From Nonomuraea sp. NBC_00507 (GTDB lineage Bacteria > Actinomycetota > Actinomycetes > Streptosporangiales > Streptosporangiaceae): a DNA stretch of 64,000 bases. Each line of letters opens with the position of its first letter. The stretch's first letter is position 1. Shown here piece by piece: positions 49,825-58,530 of this stretch. The translations under genes were made by a program, and so were the position numbers. Below the pieces are notes generated by a model. It saw only the letters and a program-made list of their open reading frames with translations. It searched no databases and had not been told where the DNA came from. The DNA lies in contig NZ_CP107853.1 in NCBI RefSeq assembly GCF_036013525.1, positions 4,774,001-4,838,000 on the forward strand, in the 5' to 3' direction.

Positions 49825-51258
49825 TCATGGTGGATGCCGCGGCAGCGTGAGGGTCAGGATGGTTCCGCCTCGGGGGGCGTTGGTCGCGGTGAGAGTGCCG
49901 CCGTGCAGGCGCGCGTTCTCGGTGGCGATGGCCAGGCCCAGACCGCTGCCGTCGGTACGGGTACGGGCGGCGTCACCTTTGGTGAAGCGATCGAAGACGT
50001 GGGGCAGCAGGTCGGCGGGGATGCCGGGCCCGTCGTCGGAGACGGTGACGGCGATCTGCTCGGTATCGGCCCGGACCTGGACGAGCACCGATACCGCCGT
50101 GCCGCCGTGCCGCAGCGCGTTGCCGACGAGGTTGGCCAGGATGACATCGACGCGGCGCGGGTCGAGCCGGGCGCGCAACCCGGGGGCAACATCAGTGCGG
50201 ACCCGGTCGCGCCAGTGCCGCAGCGCCAGCGTCTTGCCGATGAGCTCGCCCACGTCGACTTCGTCAACGTTCAGTACGGCGACGCCGGCGTCGAAGCGGG
50301 ACACCTCGATCAGGTCCTCTACCAGGCGGCTGAGCTTGCGTGTCTCGTCGGAGACGAGTTGCAGCGCCTCGGCGGTGAGTGGCGCGAGGCGGCCGGAGGT
50401 GGCGTCGGCGTCGATGACTTCGGTCACGGCGGACATGGCCGCCAGCGGGGTGCGCAACTCGTGGGAGACGTCGGCGGCGAACCGGCGTGCCCGCGCTTCC
50501 ATGTCGCGCAGCGCGGCCGCGTCGGACTGGAGCGTGGCCGCCATGGTGTTGAAGGTACGGCCGAGGTCGGCGAGTTCGTCGTTGCCGGTGACGCGTACGC
50601 GGGTGTCGAGACTGCCGCCCGCCATCCGCTCGGCGGCCGTCCGCAGCCGCCGTACCGGTCGCAGCAGTCTGCGCGCGGCCAGCAGTGCGGGGACGATGGC
50701 GACCAGGGCGACGGGCAGGGCTCCGGCGCGGGCGGCGGCCGCCAGGGTGTCCACATCCTGCTGCTGGGAGGCCAGGGAGAAGGAGGCGTAGACGACGAGG
50801 GGCGGGGGGCCCTGTGGGCGGGCGGCGGCGGTGACCGGAAGGGCCACGGCCAGCCAGGGCACCTGGCCGCGATGGAAACGCTGGGCCAGTGCGGTGGTCG
50901 AGGTGGCCGCTTGAGTGCGCAACTGCGCGGGCAGAGGCGGCTGAGCTCCGGTGGCGATGAGCGGGCCGCCGCGATAGGACAGGGCGGTGCGCCAGCCGCG
51001 GATGCCTGCCGCGCGGTCCAGTTGCAGCGCCAGCGTACGCAGGTCCGTCTCGGTGGGATCGGCGGGCAGGTCAGGTGTCCGGGAGGCGAGGTGGGCGCGC
51101 AGGTCCTGCAGGGCGTCGGCCTGGGCGCGCGCCACGATCGCGGTGCGGCCCTGACGGAAGGTGATGGTGGCGGCGATCACCGCGCTGAGCACGGAGACCA
51201 GCAGGAACACCAGGACCAGCTGAGCTCGCAGGCCGCGAACGAGGGACGGGTGAATCAC
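49825..51258 (-). CDS. two-component sensor histidine kinase
   Basis: 477 residues. Membrane helix at about residues 12-33, extracytoplasmic sensor region to about 165, second helix, HAMP domain (RRLRTAAERMAGGSLDTRV), phospho-acceptor box FAADVSHELRTPLAAM, then N box ANLVGNALRHGG, G1 DDGPGIP and G2 GSGLGLAIA. It is an EnvZ/PhoR-type kinase. The GTG at 51258 overlaps the response-regulator stop (GTGA). It is encoded with the regulator and a lipoprotein, a CseC-like arrangement. Confidence 0.92.
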   Translation of the reverse strand: MIHPSLVRGLRAQLVLVFLLVSVLSAVIAATITFRQGRTAIVARAQADALQDLRAHLASRTPDLPADPTETDLRTLALQLDRAAGIRGWRTALSYRGGPLIATGAQPPLPAQLRTQAATSTTALAQRFHRGQVPWLAVALPVTAAARPQGPPPLVVYASFSLASQQQDVDTLAAAARAGALPVALVAIVPALLAARRLLRPVRRLRTAAERMAGGSLDTRVRVTGNDELADLGRTFNTMAATLQSDAAALRDMEARARRFAADVSHELRTPLAAMSAVTEVIDADATSGRLAPLTAEALQLVSDETRKLSRLVEDLIEVSRFDAGVAVLNVDEVDVGELIGKTLALRHWRDRVRTDVAPGLRARLDPRRVDVILANLVGNALRHGGTAVSVLVQVRADTEQIAVTVSDDGPGIPADLLPHVFDRFTKGDAARTRTDGSGLGLAIATENARLHGGTLTATNAPRGGTILTLTLPRHPP

Positions 51259-51938
51259 AGCGGCCCGAAGCGGTAGCCGAAGCCGCGTACGGTTTGGATG
51301 TAGCGGGGGTTGCGGGGGTCGTCCTCGATTTTGGCCCGCAGCCGCATCACGCACGCGTCGACCAGCCGGTAGTCGCCGTAAAAGGTGTGCTCCCACACCT
51401 GTTCCAGGAGTTGCTGGCGGCTGAAGGTCTGTTCGGGCGCGGCCGACAGGAACAGCAGCAGCTTCAGCTCCGTCGGCGCCAGCGCAAGTTGCGTGCCGTG
51501 CTTGAGCGCGCGCAGGGCGACCCGGTCGATGAGCAGGTCGCCGTGGGTGGTGCGGGTCTGGTCGGAAGAGGCGGGCGGCGTGGTACGGCGCAGCACCGCG
51601 CGCATGCGTGCCTCGATGACCTCGGTGCTGGCAGGCTTGATCACGTAGTCGTCGGCGCCGGCCTCCAGACCGACCACGATGTCCACGTCATCGTCGCGCG
51701 CGGAAAGGATCACGATGGGCACCTGGCTGAAGGCGCGGATGCGGCGGCAGGTCTCCAGGCCGCTCATGCCGGGCAGCATCAGGTCGAGCAGCACGACCTC
51801 GGGGGCGCTCGCGACGAGTTCGGCCAGCCCGTCTTCACCGGTCGCGACCAGCACGGTTTCGTGGCCCCTGTGGCGCAGGCCGACGCTCACGCCCCGGCGC
51901 ACGGCCGGATCGTCTTCTATCACGAGCACGCGGGTCAT
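51255..51938 (-). CDS. OmpR/PhoB-family response regulator
   Basis: 227 residues. Receiver domain with acidic pair VIEDDPAV, phospho-acceptor Asp in VVLLDLMLPGMSG and Lys in YVIKPAST. C-terminal winged helix with LALAPTELKLLLFLS, VWEHTFYGDYRLVDACVMRL and YIQTVRGFGYRF. Start ATG at 51938 overlaps the lipoprotein stop by 4 bp. It is the partner of the adjacent kinase. Its targets are unknown. Confidence 0.93.
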   Translation of the reverse strand: MTRVLVIEDDPAVRRGVSVGLRHRGHETVLVATGEDGLAELVASAPEVVLLDLMLPGMSGLETCRRIRAFSQVPIVILSARDDDVDIVVGLEAGADDYVIKPASTEVIEARMRAVLRRTTPPASSDQTRTTHGDLLIDRVALRALKHGTQLALAPTELKLLLFLSAAPEQTFSRQQLLEQVWEHTFYGDYRLVDACVMRLRAKIEDDPRNPRYIQTVRGFGYRFGPL

Positions 51939-52459
51939 GAGGAGGCTCCTTGGTCGGCTGGGACGGCCGATCCGTTCTCGTCGCATCTGACCCGCCAGGG
52001 CCGGTCCATGGCGGGCTCGACCACCTCGATGACGGGGTCGTCGCCGGCGTCCGCGGCGGCGGCCGTGCACACGAGCTGGCTCACCGCCACCGGCCGCAGG
52101 TTGCGAACCTGCCAGGGCAGACGCAGTTCCACCCGGCCTCTGGTCGTCCTGGCCCGGACCGGCTGGGTTGACGAAGGAAGGTGTGTGATCAGCCCTCGGG
52201 CCCGCTCCTCCGCCGTGGGGCCGGCGAGCAACGCGTTCATGGCACGTTGCAGCCGGTTTCCGGCCGGGGCCGGCCGCGAGACCGGCCAGGTGCCCTCTTG
52301 CGTGACGAAGTACACCCGTAGTAGCTGGTTGCTGTTCTCGGTCAGGCCGCCCTGGACCGGCTGACCGGCGGGCAGCACATCGGTGTCGGTGATCCCGCAG
52401 CCCGCCAGCGCCGCCGCCGCGACCAGGACGGTCGCCACGCGGCACAGCACCCCCGGCAT
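51935..52459 (-). CDS. GerMN-like lipoprotein of the two-component operon
   Basis: 174 residues. Signal peptide with lipobox ALAGC. The mature part has the GerMN-type features VYFVTQEGTWPVSRPAPAG and LQRAMNALLAGPTAEERARG. Related lipoproteins accompany sensor kinases in actinobacteria (LpqB with MtrAB; CseA with CseBC) and tune the sensor from outside the membrane. It is first in its operon, with AGGAGG 6 nt before the ATG. Confidence 0.82.
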   Translation of the reverse strand: MPGVLCRVATVLVAAAALAGCGITDTDVLPAGQPVQGGLTENSNQLLRVYFVTQEGTWPVSRPAPAGNRLQRAMNALLAGPTAEERARGLITHLPSSTQPVRARTTRGRVELRLPWQVRNLRPVAVSQLVCTAAAADAGDDPVIEVVEPAMDRPWRVRCDENGSAVPADQGASS

Positions 52460-52503
52460 GTGTTGTTCCTCCTCTTCGACGCGATGTCACCGGCGTGACC
52501 TGG

Positions 52504-53706
52504 CTAGAGCTGGCCGAGCCTGCTCACGTCGACCGTCCCGGCACCGGGCTGCGGCCGCGGTATCGCCGCCCACAATCCCGCCGCCATCACTCCCGCGACG
52601 GCCAGCGCCACCCATCCACGGCGTCCGGTGGCCCACCCGGCACGCAGCCGTACCGGGTCCTCGACGGCGACCTTCGACACTACCGCAGCCAGCAGCGACA
52701 GGCCGATCGCGGTGACCGTCCAGCCCGAGCCGGCCGGCCCGCCGAGCGGCCAGGGCAGCGGCCGTGGCAGCAGCAGATAGACCGGCCAGTGCCACAGGTA
52801 CAGGCTGTAGGACAGCTCGCCCAGCCGGCGCGGTACGGCGCCGCCCACTGCCCGGCCCGCCAGACCGTCCGGCGCGTGGGCGAGGAGCGCGATCAGCGCG
52901 GCGCCGGCCAGGGCGTGCGCGAACATCCCGCCCTGGAACAGGCCGGGGGTCGTTTCCCTGCTGGTCAGCACCCATGACGCGAGCAGCCCGCCCAGCAGCG
53001 GGAGGCAGATCGCGTCCACCGCCGTGCGTGACAGGCCGGCCACGGCGTGGCGGACGGGCGCGGTGGCCGCGGCCGCGCCGAGGAGCAGGGAGAAGGCCCG
53101 GGTGTCGGTACCTTCGTAAGCGCGGGTGGTGTCCACGGCCGCCCCGAGCCTGATCATGAGCAGGAGCGACACGAACGCGCCGGCGACCGCGACGAGCGCG
53201 ACCCGCCGCTGCCCGCCGCGCCCCTTCCCGGCCAGCGCCACCACCAGGGGCCAGACCAGGTAGAACTGCCACTCGACGCTGATGCTCCACAGGTGGGCGA
53301 ACAGACGGGTGCCGGAGGCGTTCCAGTATCCGATCCGCTCGCCGATGAAATGCCAGTTCAGGCTCTGGGCGGCCGCCCATGGCGCGTCCCGCAGGGCGGA
53401 CCCCAGCACGCCCGGCCCGGCGAACGCCCAGGCCAGCAGCAACGTTGCCGCGACCATGACGGCCAGCGCGGGCAGGAGCCTACGGGCCCTGCGCCCCCAG
53501 AAGGCCACCAGGTCGATACGGCCGCGCCCGGCGAGCTCCTCCAGCAGCAGACCGGTGATCAGAAAGCCGGACAGGACGAAGAACAGGTCGACGCCCAGAA
53601 ACCCGCCGCGCATGTGCCCGGCGTGGAACAGCAGGACCGCGGCGACGGCGAGCCCGCGCAGCCCATCGAGCGCGCCGATATGCGCGCGGCGGGAGGCTGA
53701 AGCCAT
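52504..53706 (-). CDS. acyltransferase-3 family membrane protein (OafA/YrhL-like)
   Basis: 400 residues, about 10-11 membrane helices. The N-terminal catalytic region has ALDGLRGLAVAAVLLFHAG (His) and GGFLGVDLFFVLSGFLI; HLWSISVEWQFYLVWPL is also typical. These proteins O-acylate cell-surface glycans or exported small molecules. The family often carries a C-terminal SGNH domain; here that domain is a separate gene just upstream, joined by a TGATG stop-start overlap. Confidence 0.9.
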   Translation of the reverse strand: MASASRRAHIGALDGLRGLAVAAVLLFHAGHMRGGFLGVDLFFVLSGFLITGLLLEELAGRGRIDLVAFWGRRARRLLPALAVMVAATLLLAWAFAGPGVLGSALRDAPWAAAQSLNWHFIGERIGYWNASGTRLFAHLWSISVEWQFYLVWPLVVALAGKGRGGQRRVALVAVAGAFVSLLLMIRLGAAVDTTRAYEGTDTRAFSLLLGAAAATAPVRHAVAGLSRTAVDAICLPLLGGLLASWVLTSRETTPGLFQGGMFAHALAGAALIALLAHAPDGLAGRAVGGAVPRRLGELSYSLYLWHWPVYLLLPRPLPWPLGGPAGSGWTVTAIGLSLLAAVVSKVAVEDPVRLRAGWATGRRGWVALAVAGVMAAGLWAAIPRPQPGAGTVDVSRLGQL

Positions 53707-54542
53707 CAGCCGCAGCCGAGTTTGACGAAGCGCTCGTCGCCGGTCCAAGGCCCGGTGGCCCAGGCGCCGGGGGCGGCCGGAGTGAAGCCGGCCAGCTTGC
53801 CGAGCTGCCTGGCGAACCATGTGGCGAAGGCCGCCGACCCTTGTTGACAGGAGTGGATCCCGTCCTTGGCACGCTGGGCCTTGCCAGCGGCGTAGTCGTC
53901 CCCCCACAGCTCAGAGGCATCCAGGTAGCGAACGTCGGCGACCTCGGCTGCCATCGCGGGCGCGCTCTTGATCGCGTCCTCGTGAGGCTTGAAGAATTCG
54001 TCGATCTTGAACGGCGGGGCGGACACCAGGACGAGCCGGGCACCGGCGTCCTTCGCCGTCCGGGAGAGCTTCTGGTAGGCCGCCAGTTGCTGGCGGGGCG
54101 TGCCCCAGTCGTAGGTGGTGATCTGGTACGCGATCATCGTCGGCCGGAAGGAGGCGAGGTCCTCCTTCAGCCTCTTCCAGGTGTCCTTGGCCGCCACGGC
54201 CGTCACCGGATGATCACCGGCGACGATGTTGCCGCCGCCGTCAGAGGTGGCGTTCTTGAACCGCACACCGCTGGCCTTCAGCGCGGCCTCCACGGCCGGG
54301 GCCTCCGCGCCCGCGATGGAGTCGCCCATCCACAACACCCTGACGCTGGTCGCGGCCTGACTGGCGTGCTGGGCCGTCGCGTCCGTCGCGGCCGGTCCGT
54401 CGCCGGGGCCTTCGGTGAATGCGCCGCAGGCCGCCAGCGTGGCCCCGGCCGCGACGGCCACGGCCGCCATCACTCCGGCACGACGGCGGCCAGTGGATCC
54501 TTGGGGGAACGGGGAGTCAGGAGAGGGGTTCGTCGGTTGCAT
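53706..54542 (-). CDS. SGNH-hydrolase-like lipoprotein paired with the acyltransferase
   Basis: 278 residues. Signal peptide with lipobox LAAC. SGNH landmarks: VLWMGDSIAGAEAP (block I, Ser) and DGIHSCQQGSAAFATW (block V, Asp-x-x-His). It is the extracytoplasmic partner of the acyltransferase, which probably hands over an acyl group. First gene of a two-gene operon, 265 bp from the convergent end of the LysR gene; that gap shows no gene I can support. Confidence 0.82.
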   Translation of the reverse strand: MQPTNPSPDSPFPQGSTGRRRAGVMAAVAVAAGATLAACGAFTEGPGDGPAATDATAQHASQAATSVRVLWMGDSIAGAEAPAVEAALKASGVRFKNATSDGGGNIVAGDHPVTAVAAKDTWKRLKEDLASFRPTMIAYQITTYDWGTPRQQLAAYQKLSRTAKDAGARLVLVSAPPFKIDEFFKPHEDAIKSAPAMAAEVADVRYLDASELWGDDYAAGKAQRAKDGIHSCQQGSAAFATWFARQLGKLAGFTPAAPGAWATGPWTGDERFVKLGCG

Positions 54543-54807
54543 GATCCGTAGGCAACCAGACGAATCCGGTGGTCAACCGCATTGTCATCGTTTCATCACA
54601 CAATGAGGGATCAGCCATCACAGAGCTTCGCCGGCGCGGGACGGCCTGCCGTGGGCGCAGGTGCACGAGACGATGGGGTTCCGACCGGCGACGTTGGAGA
54701 CCCAGGAACAGCAGACCGGTGTCCGGCCACGGAAGCGCCCCGGTCGAGCGGGGATACCGTGTCGCTGCTGGGCCAGATCACCACACGGCTCAAGGCCCCC
54801 TCGGGGG

Positions 54808-55710
54808 TCAACTCCGGGTCAGATCCCGTGCGCTGCGGCTGATTCGGTCGAGCGCGACGCGGGCAGCAACGACGGCCGGGTGATGGTGGCTGCCAGTGCG
54901 GGTAGCGATGAGGACGCGCCGAGCGTTCGGCGGCGTCAGCTCGGTAAGTGTCACTGTAGGAGCGTGGACGCCCCAGGCGAGTTTGGGTAGGAATCCGACC
55001 GCCTGCCCGGCCTCGATCAAGCGCACATGGAAGGTGAGGTCGGTCGACTGGTAGCGAACGTGGGGTTCAAAGCCGGCCTGCCGACAGACAGCGCTGGCCC
55101 AGCGCCTGGCGGCATTGCCCTCGGGCTCCATGACCCAAGGCAGGTGTGCGAGAGCTGCGAGTTGCGGCGGCTCGCCGTCCGGTGGGGTGGCTAGAAGAAG
55201 AGGATCCTCGAGGAGAAGCTGTGTGTGCAGGCCGGACAGAGCCGACGGCGGCTCTCCCGGATACTCCTCGGCGATGACCAGGTCGAATTCGTGCGCGACA
55301 AGCGCCCGCAGCGGTGTGCGTTCGTTCTCCTGATGCACGAAGACGCGAAGCTGCGGATGCTCGCGCTGAAGCAGGTCTACGGCAGGTAGGACCAGAGTCT
55401 TAGCAGCAGTCTGAAAGGTTGCAATCCGCAGGTCACCCTCGAGCACGGTTTTAGCCCGCGCGATATCGGCCTCAGCCTGCTCGAGCCGGTCCAAGATCAC
55501 CTCGATATGCCCGACCAGCATCTCCGCCGCGGGCGTCAGACGGACCCGGCGTCCCATAGGTTCCAGGAGCGGGACGCCCACCTCGGCCTCCAGCTGCGAA
55601 AGCTGCGAAGAGATGGTCGAAGGACTGTACGAGAGGGCCGAAGCCACAGCTGCAAGGGTGCCGCGGTGCTTGAGTTCGCGCAGCAACCGAAGCCGGTGAA
55701 GGTCGTACAT
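54808..55710 (-). CDS. LysR-family transcriptional regulator
   Basis: 300 residues. N-terminal winged helix-turn-helix MYDLHRLRLLRELKHRGTL...LSYSPSTISSQLSQLEAEVG, then a two-lobed effector domain (VLEGDLRIATFQTAAKTLVL; FHVRLIEAGQAVGFLPKLAW). The start ATG at 55710 matches the family's start; upstream in-frame codons to 55791 look non-coding. It is divergent from the second Liv-type operon, 511 bp away, and is its probable regulator. Confidence 0.9.
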   Translation of the reverse strand: MYDLHRLRLLRELKHRGTLAAVASALSYSPSTISSQLSQLEAEVGVPLLEPMGRRVRLTPAAEMLVGHIEVILDRLEQAEADIARAKTVLEGDLRIATFQTAAKTLVLPAVDLLQREHPQLRVFVHQENERTPLRALVAHEFDLVIAEEYPGEPPSALSGLHTQLLLEDPLLLATPPDGEPPQLAALAHLPWVMEPEGNAARRWASAVCRQAGFEPHVRYQSTDLTFHVRLIEAGQAVGFLPKLAWGVHAPTVTLTELTPPNARRVLIATRTGSHHHPAVVAARVALDRISRSARDLTRS

Positions 55711-56221
55711 CACGCACCAATCGCCGCCCGTGACCACCGATTCGTCGCTTGAGGTGACCGATCGTACGCGAAAACATTTGCTGTCCCGCATCGGGGCACC
55801 GCGAGACTGCCTCGTCTTGCGGCATGTCCAACGAGACCGTGAGCCGTTGTCAACCTTCTTTTGAGCAGGTCAGGTGAAGGCCGCCGCGCCTCCACCGGTC
55901 GAATGGACGTCCACCGCACGTCCAACCGCCACGACCACCAACCCGGCGCCTACGCGGTCACAGCACTGGATCCGGTTTCTTCCCCGTTGATTGGTCGAAA
56001 ATTTCGATGAGTACGCATCGAAAACGACGACTGGACCGCGCAATGGGGGGCGCATAGCATTCCAGAACCGCGAGAATCGGTCACCCGAAATCTGCGGTAC
56101 GGCCGACGCAGCCCGCAGCAGAGTGGTATCGGTCGTCGGTCTCCCCACGCTGTCGTCGCTGCCTGCCGGCCCACCCGCCGCAGGCCGATCAGATATCCCG
56201 CCATGCAATTTCGGAGCGGCC
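55711..56221. other. long intergenic region, LysR gene to Liv operon
   Basis: 511 bp between divergent genes. Reading frames crossing it are not coding-like. It contains an AT-rich double palindrome at 55995-56023, described separately. GGAG stands about 6 nt before the livH-like ATG. I see no RNA gene. Confidence 0.5.
55995..56023. promoter_or_regulatory. overlapping palindromes, candidate LysR site
   Basis: TCGAAAATTTCGA (55995-56007) is a perfect odd palindrome. Overlapping it, TTTCGATG (56002-56009) and CATCGAAA (56016-56023) form a perfect 8-bp inverted repeat with a 6-nt spacer. It is AT-rich for this genome and lies between the LysR gene and the operon it probably controls. Confidence 0.5.
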
Positions 56222-57544
56222 ATGACACCACCCCGTGCACCTTGGCGCGTACGCCGCCATCCTGCTCGCCTGTCACTACTGCTGGGAGCGGTCATGCTCT
56301 CGATCGCCCTGCTCGGCGTCGTGGCAATGGGCGCTCCGACGTACGCGGCTGGTGATCGGACCGTGCAGGGAACGTTGCGCAACTCCGCCGACAACAACGC
56401 ACCGGTCGCTGGGGTGAAGATCAATGTCCAGTCCAGTACGGGTAAGACCTACACGGGCGTCAGCAACGACCAAGGCCGGTTCGCGATCACTGTGCCTGGC
56501 AGCGACTCGGGCACCCTGGCCGTCATCTTGGACACCAAGACGCTTCCCGATGCTGTGCGGATCCGCGACGGAGCGTCGAACACCTTGCGACCGACGGGCA
56601 CCTTGAGCACGATCACCGTCAACTTCCCCCTCGGTCCCGACACGCGTCAAGTGTCGACGGTGTGGGACCAGATCCCCCAACTGCTCTACAACGGCCTGCT
56701 GTTCGGCCTGGTGCTGTCATTGGGGGCTCTTGGCCTGTCCATGGTGTTCGGCACGACGGGACTGTCGAACTTCTCCCACGGCGAGCTGGTGACCTTCGGG
56801 GCATTCGCCACCTATCTCGGCAACCGGGTCGTAGGGCTGCCCATCGTCGTGGCGGTGGCGGTGGCGGTGGCGCTGTCGGCACTGTTCGGCTACCTGAACG
56901 AAAGGGGTTTGTGGAGACCACTCAGACGCCGCGGAACGGGACTTATCGCCATGATGATCATCTCGATCGGTCTGCAGTTCTTTCTCCGGAACTTCTACCA
57001 GTACTTCACAGGCGGCCGCGCCTTGACCTACCGCGAATACGTCACGCCCGCCGGCCGAGACGCCTTCGGATTGTTCACCTACACCATGCGAGACGTCGTC
57101 ATCATCTCCATCAGCGGGCTTGCGCTCGTCGCGGTCACTCTTGCTTTGCAGTACACCCGGATCGGTCGCGCCACGCGCGCGGTGTCGGACAATCCGGCCC
57201 TGGCCTCTGCGACGGGGATCAAGGTCGATCGTGTCATAGCCACGGTGTGGATCGTGGGCACCGCGCTGGCGGGACTGAGCGGGGCGTTCTTGGGATTCTC
57301 CCAATCGGTGTCCTACCAACTGGGAGCGCAGGTACTGCTGTTGATCTTCGCCGCTACCTGCGTCGGAGGTCTGGGATCAGTGTGGGGCGCGCTGATCGGC
57401 TCGATCATCATCGGGCTGTTCGTCGAGACCTCAACCTTGGTCATCCCATCGGAACTCAAGTTCGCAGGCGCGATGGTTCTGCTGGCACTGGTCCTGCTCG
57501 TCCGACCACAAGGCTTGCTCGGCCGCGCCGAGAGGATCGGGTGA
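56222..57544 (+). CDS. LivH-like permease with an N-terminal extracytoplasmic domain
   Basis: 440 residues, about 150 longer than normal LivH. The N-terminus is a basic start with a signal-anchor (LLLGAVMLSIALLGVVAMGA). A carboxypeptidase-regulatory-like beta domain follows (about residues 45-130; DRTVQGTLRNSADNNAPVAG, YTGVSNDQGRFAITVPG). The permease starts after about residue 140: FGLVLSLGALGLSMVFGTTG, GLSNFSHGELVTFGAF. The extra domain should face outside and could contact the binding protein or cell wall. First gene of the operon. Confidence 0.85.
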   Translation: MTPPRAPWRVRRHPARLSLLLGAVMLSIALLGVVAMGAPTYAAGDRTVQGTLRNSADNNAPVAGVKINVQSSTGKTYTGVSNDQGRFAITVPGSDSGTLAVILDTKTLPDAVRIRDGASNTLRPTGTLSTITVNFPLGPDTRQVSTVWDQIPQLLYNGLLFGLVLSLGALGLSMVFGTTGLSNFSHGELVTFGAFATYLGNRVVGLPIVVAVAVAVALSALFGYLNERGLWRPLRRRGTGLIAMMIISIGLQFFLRNFYQYFTGGRALTYREYVTPAGRDAFGLFTYTMRDVVIISISGLALVAVTLALQYTRIGRATRAVSDNPALASATGIKVDRVIATVWIVGTALAGLSGAFLGFSQSVSYQLGAQVLLLIFAATCVGGLGSVWGALIGSIIIGLFVETSTLVIPSELKFAGAMVLLALVLLVRPQGLLGRAERIG

Positions 57545-57548
57545 GGAC

Positions 57549-58530
57549 ATGGACATCATCGGCGCCGTCACGGGGGCACTGCACGACGGCTTCGGCTATG
57601 TGGCCGTCTCGTTCTGCTTGGCTGCGATCGGTTTGAACATTCAGTTCGGCTACGCCGGGCTGCTCAACTTCGGTCAGGCCGCCTTCTTGTCGGTAGGCGG
57701 TTACATCATGGGCGCGGCGATCGCCACAAAGCGGGATTCCCACCGTCCTCGCGATCCTGCTCGCGATCGCCTTCACCGTGGTGTTGGCGCTGATACTGGG
57801 CATTCCTACCCTGCGTCTTCGGGCGGATTACCTGGCGATCGTCACCATCGCGGCGGCAGAGATCCTACGACTTGTGTTCGGGACGTCGTTCCGGACGTAC
57901 TTTCACGGCAAGGACGGTGTGACCGGCTTTACCGCCGGGTTCCGAAGCCTCAACCCGCTGCCGAACTACGACGGCTTCTTCTTGACCTACAGCCGGGAGG
58001 AGCTGTGGACCGTCATAGTCGGCTGGGGCCTGGTCATCATGATCAGTCTGTTCACCTGGGCCCTGATGCGATCACCGTGGGGAAGGGTTCTCCGGGGCAT
58101 CCGTGAAGACGAGGATGCAATGCGGTCTCTGGGCAAGAACGTCTACGGCTACAAGATCCAGGCCCTCATCCTCGGTGGAGTGGTCGGATGCGCCGGAGGT
58201 TTCGTGGGCGCGTTCGGGGCCGCTTCGGTCCAGGCCGACACGTTCAACCTGGACTTCACCTTCATCGCCTTGACCATGCTCATCCTCGGTGGCGCCGCTC
58301 GGATCCTTGGCCCGATCGTCGGCGCGGTGATGTTCTGGGCGATCCTGTCGTTCCTCGGATCGGTCTTGACGCAGTTGGCGGGCTACCCGGTCGTGGCGCA
58401 CTTCATGAACGCCGACCAAGCATCAATCATCCGGCTGATGTTGGTCGGATTGGTGCTGATGCTGCTGATGATCTTCCGGCCGCAAGGCATCTTCGGTGAT
58501 CGAAGGGAGATCGCGCTCGATGCCCACTGA
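57549..58530 (+). pseudogene. livM-like permease with a frameshift
   Basis: The reading frame from the ATG at 57549 gives a normal LivM start (LNIQFGYAGLLNFGQAAFLS) up to about base 57731, after which it turns into a non-coding-like Arg/His-rich sequence. The correct continuation (GIPTVLAILLAIAFTVVLAL and on to the LivM C-terminus at 58530) is in the +1 frame. Reading ACAAGCGGG instead of ACAAAGCGGG at 57726-57735 would restore one frame, so one extra base, probably an A, explains it. It may be a sequencing error, a recent mutation or a programmed shift. The downstream genes are intact. Confidence 0.8.

Noticed and set aside
51255..52490. 411-codon frame suggesting a longer response regulator
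   Set aside because: The regulator starts at 51938 with an ATGA overlap; the upstream part is a shadow of the lipoprotein gene.
54794..54809. CCCCC/GGGGG hairpin at the LysR stop as a terminator
   Set aside because: The stem is short with a very small loop and overlaps the stop codon; support is too weak to list.
54582..54842. 86-codon plus-strand frame in the gap after the SGNH gene
   Set aside because: No ribosome site and no recognisable domain, and it runs into the 3' end of the LysR gene on the opposite strand.
55870..56424. 184-codon minus-strand frame in the LysR-Liv intergenic region
   Set aside because: It overlaps the signal region of the livH-like gene antisense and has no domain or ribosome site.
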